NCBI RefSeq assembly: GCF_032854445.1
Contig: NW_027018039.1
Coordinates: 1-64,000 of the forward strand
From: Liolophura sinensis
Lineage: Eukaryota; Mollusca; Polyplacophora; Chitonida; Chitonidae
DNA: 64,000 nt
Direction of reading: 5' to 3'
Part shown: one piece after another, positions 25,957 through 37,500 of the stretch
Numbering within the stretch: position 1 is the stretch's first letter
Layout of the letters: each line of letters begins with the position of its first letter
The notes under the pieces: model-generated
What the model was told of the DNA's origin: nothing
What the model saw: the letters and a program-made list of their open reading frames with translations, nothing else
Databases searched by the model: none
Program-made: the position numbers and the translations under genes

Positions 25957-28900
25957 TCGGCTACACTGTACTCTGTACAATCGCGACTGGTCATTACTAT
26001 ATTCAACTTTTGACTATAAGTTATGTGCCCTTCGGTAGCCCAAAAGACATCAAATCTTTGGGCTAAGCCCATTTAACTCACCCAGCAATTGTCTTACTTC
26101 TAAGTCCAAGACAATCTCAATGTCTTTATCTACGTGTAGAAAAACCAGACCATTTGTACATAAAAAACACAAGGTACTTGATACAGTCTGCTGTAAAAAG
26201 TACAACTGACCACAATCCCAAATGAATAAGGTGCCAAAAGATGCGGAATTGAGCCAGGTATCGGCAGCTGTTGAAAAATTGCAAATTTCCCTGGTTTCCA
26301 TGGAGTAAGAGCCGTTGCTGTGCACGTGATTATGACATAAATGATCATTCAATTGTCACTACAGGCAAAAGTATTGTTCGGAGAGCAACGCAGTTTGCAC
26401 CATTCGATTTCTCGTCACAAAATACGTCGGATTAGCCTCTTACCAGCAGCACTGGAACAATTTTTCCACTTTTGCATTTTTACCTGGTCTTTTTCTTAAT
26501 TGAAATCGGCTACACTGTACTATGTACCATCGCGACTGGTCATTACTATATTCAACTTTTGACTATATGTTATGTGCCCTTCGGTAGCCCAGAAGACGTC
26601 AAATCTTTGGGCCAAGCCCATTTAACTCACCCAGCAATTGCCTTACTTCTAAGTCGAAGACAATCTCAATGTCTTTATCTACGTGTAGAAAAACCACACC
26701 ATTTGTACATAAAAAACACAAGGTACTTGATACAGTCTGCTGTAAAAAGTACAACTAAATACTGACCCACATTTATAAAGTGCCAAAAGATTCGGAATTG
26801 AGCCAGGCATCGGCAGCTGTTGAAAAATTGCAAATTTCCCTGGTTTCCATGGAGTAAGAGCCGTTGCTACGCACGTGATTATGACATCAATGATCATTCA
26901 ATTGTCGCTACAGCCAAAAGTATTGGTCGGAGAGCAACGCGGATTTCACCATTCGATTTCTCGTCACAAAATACGTCGGATTAGCCTCTTGCCAGCAGCA
27001 CTGGAACAATTTTTCCAATTTTGCATTTTTGCCTGGTCTTTTTGTTAATTGAAACCGGCTACACTGTACTCTGTACAATCGCGACTGGTCATTACTATAT
27101 TCAACTTTTGACTATAAGTTATGTGCCCTTCGGTAGCCCAGAAGACCTGAAATCTTTGGGCCAAGCCCATTTAACTCACCCAGCAATTGTCTTACTTCTA
27201 AGTCCAAGACAATCTCAATGTCTTTATCTACGTGTAGAAAAACCACACCATTTGTACATAAAAAACACAAGGTACTTGATACAGTCTGCTGTAAAAAGTA
27301 CAACTGAACACTGACCCACTTCAGTAAGGTGCCAAAAGATGCGGAATTGAGCCAGGCATCGGCAGCTGTTGAAAAATTGCAAATTTCCCTGGTTTCCATG
27401 GAGTAAGAGCCGTTGCTGGGCACGTGATTATGACATCAATGATCATTCAATTGTCACTACAGGCAAAAGTATTGGTCGGAGAGCAACGCGGTTTGCACCA
27501 TTCGATTTGTCGTCACAAAATACGTCGGATTAGCCTCTTACCAGCAGCACTGGAACAATTTTTCCAATTTTGCATTTTTGCCTCGTCTTTTTGTTAATTG
27601 AAATCGGCTACACTGTACTATGTACCATCGCCACTGGTCATTACTATATTCAACTTTTGACTATATGTTATGTGCCCTTCGGTAGCCCAGAAGACGTCAA
27701 ATCTTTGGGCTAAGACCATTTAACTCACCCAGCAAATGCCTTACTTCTAAGTCGAAGACAATCTCAATGTCTTTATCTACGTGTAGAAAAACCACACCAT
27801 TTGTACATGAAAAACACAAGGTACTTGATACAGTCTGCTGTAAAAAGTACAACTGAACACTGACCCACTTCAGTAAAGTGCCAAAAGATTCGGAATTGAG
27901 CCAGGCATCGGCAGCTGTTGACAAATTGCAAATTTCCCTGGTTTCCATGGAGTAAGAGCCGTTGCTACGCACGTGATTATGACATAAATGATCATTCAAT
28001 TGTCGCTACAGCCAAAAGTATTGGTCGGAGAGCAACGCGGATTGCACCATTCGATTTCTCGTCACAAAATACGTCGGATTAGCCTCTTACTAGTAGCACT
28101 GAAACAGTTTTTCCACTTTTGCATTTTTGCCTGGTCTTTTTGTTAATTGAAATCGGCTACATTGTACTCTGTACAATCGCGACTGGTCATTACTATATTC
28201 AACTTTTGACTATAAGTTATGTGCCCTTCGGTAGCCCAGAAGACCTGAAATCTTTGGGCTAAGCCCATTTAACTCACCCAGCAATTGTCTTACTTCTAAG
28301 TCCAAGACAATCTCAATGTCTTTATCTACGTGTAGAAAAACCAGACCATTTGTACATAAAAAACACAAGGTACTTGATACAGTCTGCTGTAAAAAGTACA
28401 ACTAAATACTGACCCACATTTATAACGTGCCAAAAGATGCGGAATTGGGCCAGGCATCGGCAGCTGTTGACAAATTGCAAAATTCCCTGGTTTCCATGGA
28501 GTAAGAGCCGTTGCTACGCACGTGATTATGACATAAATGATCATTCAATTGTCGCTACAGCCAAAAGTATTGGTCGGAGAGCAACGCGGATTGCACCATT
28601 CGATTTCTCGTCACAAAATACGTCGGATTAGCCTCTTACCAGCAGCACTGGAACAATTTTTCCAATTTTGCATTTTTGCCTGATCTTTTTGTTAATTGAA
28701 ATCGGCTACACTGTACTCTGTACAATCGCGACTGGTCATTACTATATTCAACTTTTGACTATAAGTTATGTGCCCTTCGGTAGCCCAGAAGACCTGAAAT
28801 CTTTGGGCCAAGCCCATTTAACTCACCCAGCAATTGTCTTACTTCTAAGTCCAAGACAATCTCAATGTCTTTATCTACGTGTAGAAAAACCACACCATTT

Positions 28901-30348
28901 GTACATAAAAAAAACAAGGTACTTGATACAGTCTGCTGTAAAAAGTACAACTGAACACTGACCCACTTCAGTAAGGTGCCAAAAGATGCGGAATTGAGCC
29001 AGGCATCGGCAGCTGTTGAAAAATTGCAAATTTCCCTGGTTTCCATGGAGTAAGAGCCGTTGCTGGGCACGTGATTATGACATAAATGATCATTCAATTG
29101 TCACTACAGCCAAAAGTATTGGTCGGAGAGCAACACAGTTTGCACCATTCGATTTCTCGTCACAAAATACGTCGGATTAGCCTCTTACCAGCAGCACTGG
29201 AACAATTTTTCCACTTTTGCATTTTTACCTGGTCTTTTTCTTAATTGAAATCGGCTACACTGTACTATGTACCATCGCGACTGGTCATTACTATATTCAA
29301 CTTTTGACTATATGTTATGTGCCCTTCGGTAGCCCAGAAGACGTCAAATCTTTGGGCCAAGCCCATTTAACTCACCCAGCAATTGCCTTACTTCTAAGTC
29401 GAAGACAATCTCAATGTCTTTATCTACGTGTAGAAAAACCACACCATTTGTACATAAAAAACACAAGGTACTTGATACAGTCTGCTGTAAAAAGTACAAC
29501 TAAATACTGACCCACATTTATAAGGTGCCAAAAGATTCGGAATTGAGCCAGGCATCGGCAGCTGTTGAAAAATTGCAAATTTCCCTGGTTTCCATGGAGT
29601 AAGAGCCGTTGCTACGCACGTGATTATGACATAAATGATCATTCAATTGTCGCTACAGCCAAAAGTATTGGTCGGAGAGCAACGCGGATTGCACCATTCG
29701 ATTTCTCGTCACAAAATACGTCGGATTAGCCTCTTGCCAGCAGCACTGGAACAATTTTTCCAATTTTGCATTTTTGCCTGGTCTTTTTGTTAATTGAAAC
29801 CGGCTACACTGTACTCTGTACAATCGCGACTGGTCATTACTATATTCAACTTTTGACTATAAGTTATGTGCCCTTCGGTAGCCCAGAAGACCTGAAATCT
29901 TTGGGCCAAGCCCATTTAACTCACCCAGCAATTGTCTTACTTCTAAGTCCAAGACAATCTCAATGTCTTTATCTACGTGTAGAAAAACCACACCATTTGT
30001 ACATAAAAAACACAAGGTACTTGATACAGTCTGCTGTAAAAAGTACAACTGAACACTGACCCACTTCAGTAAGGTGCCAAAAGATGCGGAATTGAGCCAG
30101 GCATCGGCAGCTGTTGAAAAATTGCAAATTTCCCTGGTTTCCATGGAGTAAGAGCCGTTGCTGGGCACGTGATTATGACATCAATGATCATTCAATTGTC
30201 ACTACAGGCAAAAGTATTGGTCGGAGAGCAACGCGGTTTGCACCATTCGATTTGTCGTCACAAAATACGTCGGATTAGCCTCTTACCAGCAGCACTGGAA
30301 CAATTTTTCCAATTTTGCATTTTTGCCTAGTCTTTTTGTTAATTGAAA
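25957..30348 (+). repeat. 8-monomer HOR (4392 bp), copy 2
   Basis: Repeats the A-B-C-D-E-F-G-C order of the previous unit (monomers at 25761 second half, 26310, 26859, 27408, 27957, 28506, 29055, 29604). Differences from copy 1 include GCCTCGTC for GCCTAGTC near 27583, GAAATCGG for GAAACCGG near 28698, CACAATCCCAAATG with GATACAG instead of GACACAG, and the exchange of the tail CACTTCAG for CACATTTATA at the end of subtype G (25120 versus 29512). The last difference involves several adjacent bases and so suggests conversion rather than point mutation. Confidence 0.9.
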
Positions 30349-32897
30349 TCGGCTACACTGTACTATGTACCATCGCCACTGGTCATTACTATATTCAACT
30401 TTTGACTATATGTTATGTGCCCTTCGGTAGCCCAGAAGACGTCAAATCTTTGGGCTAAGACCATTTAACTCACCCAGCAATTGCCTTACTTCTAAGTCGA
30501 AGACAATCTCAATGTCTTTATCTACGTGTAGAAAAACCACACCATTTGTACATGAAAAACACAAGGTACTTGATACAGTCTGCTGTAAAAAGTACAACTG
30601 AACACTGACCCACTTCAGTAAGGTGCCAAAAGATTCGGAATTGAGCCAGGCATCGGCAGCTGTTGACAAATTGCAAATTTCCCTGGTTTCCATGGAGTAA
30701 GAGCCGTTGCTGTGCACGTGATTATGACATAAATGATCATTGAATTGTCGCTACAGCCAAAAGTATTGGTCGGAGAGCAACGCGGATTGCACCATTCGAT
30801 TTCTCGTCACAAAATACGTCGGATTAGCCTCTTACTAGTAGCACTGAAACAGTTTTTCCACTTTTGCATTTTTGCCTGGTCTTTTTGTTAATTGAAATCG
30901 GCTACACTGTACTCTGTACAATCGCGACTGGTCATTACTATATTCAACTTTTGACTATAAGTTATGTGCCCTTCGGTAGCCCAGAAGACCTGAAATCTTT
31001 GGGCTAAGCCCATTTAACTCACCCAGCAATTGTCTTACTTCTAAGTCCAAGACAATCTCAATGTCTTTATCTACGTGTAGAAAAACCAGACCATTTGTAC
31101 ATAAAAAACACAAGGTACTTGATACAGTCTGCTGTAAAAAGTACAACTAAATACTGACCCACATTTATAAGGTGCCAAAAGATTCGGAATTGAGCCAGGC
31201 ATCGGCAGCTGTTGAAAAATTGCAAATTTCCCTGGTTTCCATGGAGTAAGAGCCGTTGCTACGCACGTGATTATGACATAAATGATCATTCAATTGTCGC
31301 TACAGCCAAAAGTATTGGTCGGAGAGCAACGCGGATTGCACCATTCGATTTCTCGTCACAAAATACGTCGGATTAGCCTCTTGCCAGCAGCACTGGAACA
31401 ATTTTTCCAATTTTGCATTTTTGCCTGGTCTTTTTGTTAATTGAAACCGGCTACACTGTACTCTGTACAATCGCGACTGGTCATTACTATATTCAACTTT
31501 TGACTATAAGTTATGTGCCCTTCGGTAGCCCAGAAGACCTGAAATCTTTGGGCCAAGCCCATTTAACTCACCCAGCAATTGTCTTACTTCTAAGTCCAAG
31601 ACAATCTCAATGTCTTTATCTACGTGTAGAAAAACCACACCATTTGTACATAAAAAACACAAGGTACTTGATACAGTCTGCTGTAAAAAGTACAACTGAA
31701 CACTGACCCACTTCAGTAAGGTGCCAAAAGATGCGGAATTGAGCCAGGCATCGGCAGCTGTTGAAAAATTGCAAATTTCCCTGGTTTCCATGGAGTAAGA
31801 GCCGTTGCTGGGCACGTGATTATGACATCAATGATCATTCAATTGTCACTACAGGCAAAAGTATTGGTCGGAGAGCAACGCGGTTTGCACCATTCGATTT
31901 GTCGTCACAAAATACATCGGATTAGCCTCTTACCAGCAGCACTGGAACAATTTTTCCAATTTTGCATTTTTGCCTAGCCTTTTTGTTAATTGAAATCGGC
32001 TACACTGTACTATGTACCATCGCGACTGGTCATTACTATATTCAACTTTTGACTATATGTTATGTGCCCTTCGGTAGCCCAGAAGACGTCAAATCTTTGG
32101 GCTAAGCCCATTTAACTCACCCAGCAATTGCCTTACTTCTAAGTCGAAGACAATCTCAATGTCTTTATCTACGTGTAGAAAAACCACACCATTTGTACAT
32201 GAAAAACACAAGGTACTTGATACAGTCTGCTGTAAAAAGTACAACTGAACACTGACCCACTTCAGTAAGGTGCCAAAAGATTCGGAATTGAGCCAGGCAT
32301 CGGCAGCTGTTGACAAACTGCAAATTTCCCTGGTTTCCATGGAGTAAGAGCCGTTGCTACGCACGTGATTATGACATAAATGATCATTCAATTGTCGCTA
32401 CAGCCAAAAGTATTGGTCGGAGAGCAACGCGGATTGCACCATTCGATTTCTCGTCACAAAATACGTCGGATTAGCCTCTTACTAGTAGCACTGAAACAGT
32501 TTTTCCACTTTTGCATTTTTGCCTGGTCTTTTTGTTAATTGAAATCGGCTACACTGTACTCTGTACAATCGCGACTGGTCATTACTATATTCAACTTTTG
32601 ACTATATGTTATTTGCCCTTCGGTAGCCCAGAAGACCTGAAATCTTTGGGCTAAGCCCATTTAACTCACCCAGCAATTGTCTTACTTCTAAGTCCAAGAC
32701 AATCTCAATGTCTTTATCTACGTGTAGAAAAACCAGACCATTTGTACATAAAAAACACAAGGTACTTGATACAGTCTGCTGTAAAAAGTACAACTAAATA
32801 CTGACCCACATTTATAAGGTGCCAAAAGATGCGGAATTGGGCCAGGCATCGGCAGCTGTTGACAAATTGCAAATTTCCCTGGTTTCCATGGAGTAAG
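29604..32897 (+). repeat. Three-monomer C-D-E cycle (1647 bp)
   Basis: After HOR copy 2 the order becomes C (29604), D (30153), E (30702), C (31251), D (31800), E (32349). The period is 1647 bp and subtypes A, B, F and G are missing. Markers: TTGCCAGCAG with GAAACCGG for C, TTGTCGTC and GCCTAGTC or GCCTAGCC for D, ACTAGTAGCACTGAAAC for E. This looks like a 3-monomer exchange inside the 8-monomer unit, which already contains C-D-E. Confidence 0.85.
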
Positions 32898-33199
32898 AGC
32901 CGTTGCTGGGCACGTGATTATGACATCAATGATCATTCAATTGTCACTACAGGCAAAAGTATTGGTCGGAGAGCAACGCGGTTTGCACCATTCGATTTGT
33001 CGTCACAAAATACGTCGGATTAGCCTCTTACCAGCAGCACTGGAACAATTTTTCCAATTTTGCATTTTTGCCTAGTCTTTTTGTTAATTGAAATCGGCTA
33101 CACTGTACTATGTACCATCGCGACTGGTCATTACTATATTCAACTTTTGACTATAAGTTATGTGCCCTTCGGTAGCCCAGAAGACCTGAAATCTTTGGG

Positions 33200-34370
33200 C
33201 TAAGCCCATTTAACTCACCCAGCAATTGCCTTACTTCTAAGTCGAAGACAATCTCAATGTCTTTATCTACGTGTAGAAAAGCCACACCATTTGTACATGA
33301 AAAACACAAGGTACTTGATACAGTCTGCTGTAAAAAGTACAACTGGACACTGACCCACTTCAGTAAGGTGCCAAAAGATGCGGAATTGAGCCAGGCATCG
33401 GCAGCTGTTGACAAATTGCAAATTTCCCTGGTTTCCATGGAGTAAGAGCCGTTGCTGGGCACGTGACTATGACATAAGTGATCATTCAATTGTCACAACA
33501 GCCAAAAGTATTGGTCGGAGAGCAACGCGGTTTGCACCATTCGATTTCTCGTCACAAGATACGTCGGATTAGCCTCTTACCAGCAGCACTGGAACAGTTT
33601 TTCCACTTTTGCATTTTTACCTGGTCTTTTTGTTAATTGAAATCGGCTACACTGTACTCTGTACAATTGCGACTGGTCATTACTATATTCAACTTTTGAC
33701 AATAAGTTCTGTGAACTTCGGTAGCCCAGAAGACGTCAAATCTTTGGGCTAAGCCCATTTAACTCACCCAGCAACTGTCTTATTTCTAAGTCCAAGACAA
33801 TCTCAATGTCTTTATCTACGTGTAGAAAAACCAGACCATTTGTACATAAAAAACACAAGGTACTTGATACAGTCTGCTGTAAAAAGTACAACTGACCACA
33901 ATCCCACATGAATAAGGTGCCAAAAGATGCGGAATTGAGCCAGGTATCGGCAGCTGTTGAAAAATTGCAAATTTCCCTGGTTTCCATGGAGTAAGAGCCG
34001 TTGCTGTGCACGTGATTATGAATTAAATGATTATTCAATTGTCACTACAGGCAAAAGTATTGTTCACAGAGCAACGAGGTTTGCACCATTCGATTTCTCG
34101 TCACAAAATACGTCGGATTAGCCTCTTACCAGCAGCACTGGAACAATTTTTCCACTTTTGCATTTTTGCCTGGTCTTTTTGTTAATTGAAATCGGCTACA
34201 CTGTACTATGTACCATCGCGACTGGTCATTACTATATTCAACTTTTGACTATATGTTCTGTGCCCTTCGGTAGCCCAGAAGACGTCAAATCTTTGGGCTA
34301 AGCCCATTTAACTCACCCAGCAATTGCCTTACTTCTAAGTCCAAGACAATCTCAATGTCTTTATCTACGT
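33200..34370 (+). repeat. Right flanking segment, matched 13725 bp upstream
   Basis: Second copy of the rare-variant series at 19475-20650. The match starts part-way through the monomer at 32898, whose first half is instead subtype D of the HOR. It ends before about 34390, where the tail becomes AACTAAACACTG with GAAGTGGGTAAGG. Differences from the left copy include GTGACTATG (33473), ACAATAAG (33699), AACTGTCTT (33773) and GATTATTC (34028). Confidence 0.85.
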
Positions 34371-34544
34371 GTAGAAAAACCAGACCATTTGTACATAAAA
34401 AACACAAGGTACTTGATACAGTCTGCTGTAAAAAGTACAACTAAACACTGACCCACATTTATAAGGTGCCAAAAGATGCGGAAGTGGGTAAGGCATCGGC
34501 AGCTGTTAAAAAACTGCAAATATCCATGGTTTCCATGGAGTAAG

Positions 34545-37500
34545 AGCCGTTGCTGGGCACGTGATTATGACATCAATGATCATTCAATTGTCACTACAGC
34601 CAAAAGTATTGGTCGGAGAGCAAAGCGGATTGCACCATTCGATTTCTCGTCACAAAATACGTCGGATTAGCCTCTTACTAGTAGCACTGAAACAGTTTTT
34701 CCACTTTTGCATTTTTGCCTGGTCTTTTTGTTAATTGAAACAGGCTACACTGTACTCTGTACAATCGGGACTGGTCATTACTATATTCAACTTTTGACTA
34801 TAAGTCATGTGCCCTTCGGTAGCCCAGAACACCTGAAATCTTTGGGCCAAGCCTATTTAACTCACCTAACAATTGTCTTACTTCTAAGTCCAAGACAATC
34901 TCAATGTCTTTATCTACGTGTAGAAAAACCAGACCATTTGTACATAAAAAACACAAGGTACTTGATACAGTCTGCTGTAAAAAGTACAACTGAACACTGA
35001 CCCACTTCAGTAAGGTGCCAAAAGATGCGGAATTGAGCCAGGCATCGGCAGCTGTTGAAAAATTGCAAATTTCCCTGGTTTCCATGGAGTAAGAGCCGTT
35101 GCTGGGCACGTGATTATGACATCAATGATCATTCAATTGTCACTACAGCCAAAAGTATTGGTCGGAGAGCAACGCGGTTTGCACCATTCGATTTGTCGTC
35201 ACAAAATACGTCGAATTAGCCTCTTACCAGCAACACTGGAACAGTTTTTCCACTTTTGCATTTTTGCCTGGTCTTTTTGTTAATTGAAATCGGCTACACT
35301 GTACTCTGTACAATCGCGACTGGTCATTACTATATTTAACTTTTGACTATAAGTTCTGTGCCCTTCGGTAGCCCAGAAGACCTGAAATCTTTGGCTAAGC
35401 CCATTTAACTCACCCAGCAATTGCCTTCCTTCTAAGTGCAAGACAATCTCAATGTCTTTATCTACGTGTAGAAAAACCACACCATTTGTACGTGAAAAAC
35501 ACAAGGTACTTGATACAGTCTGCTGTAAAAAGTACAACTGAACACTGACCCACTTCAGTAAGGTGCCAAAAGATGCGGAATTGAGCCAGGCATCGGCAGC
35601 TGTTGAAAAATTGCAAATTTCCCTGGTTTCCATGGAGTAAGAGCCGTTGCTGTGCACGTGATTATGACATAAATGATCATTCAATTGTCACTACAGGCAA
35701 AAGTATTGGTCGGAGAGCAACGCGGTTTGCACCATTCGATTTCTCGTCACAAAATACGTCGGATTAGCCGCTTACCAGCAGCACTGGAACAGTTTTTCCA
35801 CTTTCCATTTTTACCTGGTCTTTTAGTTAATTGAAATCGGCTACACTGTACTCTGTACAATCGCGACTGGTCATTACTATATTCAACATTTGACTATAAG
35901 TTATGTGCCCTTCGTAGCCCAGAAGACGTCAAATCTTTGGGCTAAGCCCATTTAACTCACCCAGCAATTGTCTTACTTCTAAGTCCAAGACAATATCAAT
36001 GTCTTTATCTACGTGAAGAAAAACCACACCATTTGTACATAAAAAACACAAGGTACTTGATACAGTCTGCTGTAAAAAGTACAACTGAACACTGACCCAC
36101 TTCAGTAAGGTGCCAAAAGATTCGGAATTGAACCAGGTATCGGCAGCTGTTGAAAAATTGCAAATTTCCCTGGTTTCCATGGAGTAAGAGCCGTTGCTGG
36201 GCACGTGATTATGACATAAATGATCATTGAATTGTCACTACAGCCAAAATTATTGTCGGAGAGCAACGCGGTTTGCACCATTCGATTTGTCGTCACAAAA
36301 TACATCGGATTAGCCTCTACCAGCAGCACTGGAACAATTTTTCCAATTTTGCATTTTTGCCTGGTCTTTTTGTTAATTGAAATCGGCTACACTGTACTCT
36401 GTACAATCGCGACTGGTCATTACTATATTTAACTTTTGACTATAAGTTATGTGCCCTTCGGTAGCCCAGAAGACCTGAAATCTTTGGGCTAAGCCCATTT
36501 AACTCACCCAGCGATTGTCTTACTTCTAAGTGCAAGACAATCTCAATGTCTTTATCTACGTGTAGAAAAACCACACCATTTGTACATAAAAAACACAAGG
36601 TACTTGATACAGTCTGCTGTAAAAAGTACAACTGACCACAATCCCACATGAATAAGGTGCCAAAAGATGCGGAATTGAGCCAGGCATCGGCAGCTGTTGA
36701 AAAATTGCAAATTTCCCTGGTTTCCATGGAGTAAGAGCCGTCGCTGTGCACGTGATTATGACATAAATGATCATTCAATTGTCACTACAGCCAAAAGTAT
36801 TGGTCGGAGAGCAACGCAGTTTGCACCATTCGATTTCTCGTCACAAAATACGTCGGATTAGCCTCTTACCAGCAGCACTGGAACAATTTTTCCACTTTTG
36901 CATTTTTGCCTGGTCTTTTTCTTAATTGAAATCGGCTACACTGTACTATGTACCATCGCGACTGGTCATTACTATATTCAACTTTTGACTATATGTTATG
37001 TGCCCTTCGGTAGCCCAGAAGACGTCAAATCTTTGGGCTCAGCCCATTTAACTCACCCAGCAATTGTCTTACTTCTAAGTCCAAGACAATCTCAATGTCT
37101 TTATCTACGTGTAGAAAAACCACACCATTTGTACATAAAAAACACAAGGTACTTGATACAGTCTGCTGTAAAAAGTACAACTGAACACTGACCCACTTCA
37201 GCAAGGTGCCAAAAGATGCGGAATTGAGCCAGGCATCGGCAGCTGTTGACAAATTGCAAATTTCCCTGGTTTCCATGGAGTAAGAGCCGTTGCTACGCAC
37301 GTGATTATGACATCAATGATCATTCAATTGTCGCTACAGCCAAAAGTATTGGTCGGAGAGCAACGTGGATTGCACCATTCGATTTCTCGTCACAAAATAC
37401 GTCGGATTAGCCTCTTACCAGCAGCACTGGAACAGTTTGTCCACTTTTGCATTTTTGCCTGGTCTTTTTGTTAATTGAAATCGGCTACACTGTACTCTGT

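Larger units (their letters stand above)
19173..35093. repeat. 29 consecutive monomers of exactly 549 bp
   Basis: All anchors from 19173 to 35094 are spaced exactly 549 bp (15921 = 29 x 549). Substitutions distinguish the monomers, but there is no net indel in any of them. Both earlier and later parts of the window have indels in most monomers, so this is the most homogenised part of the array. It contains the 4392-bp HOR. Confidence 0.95.
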
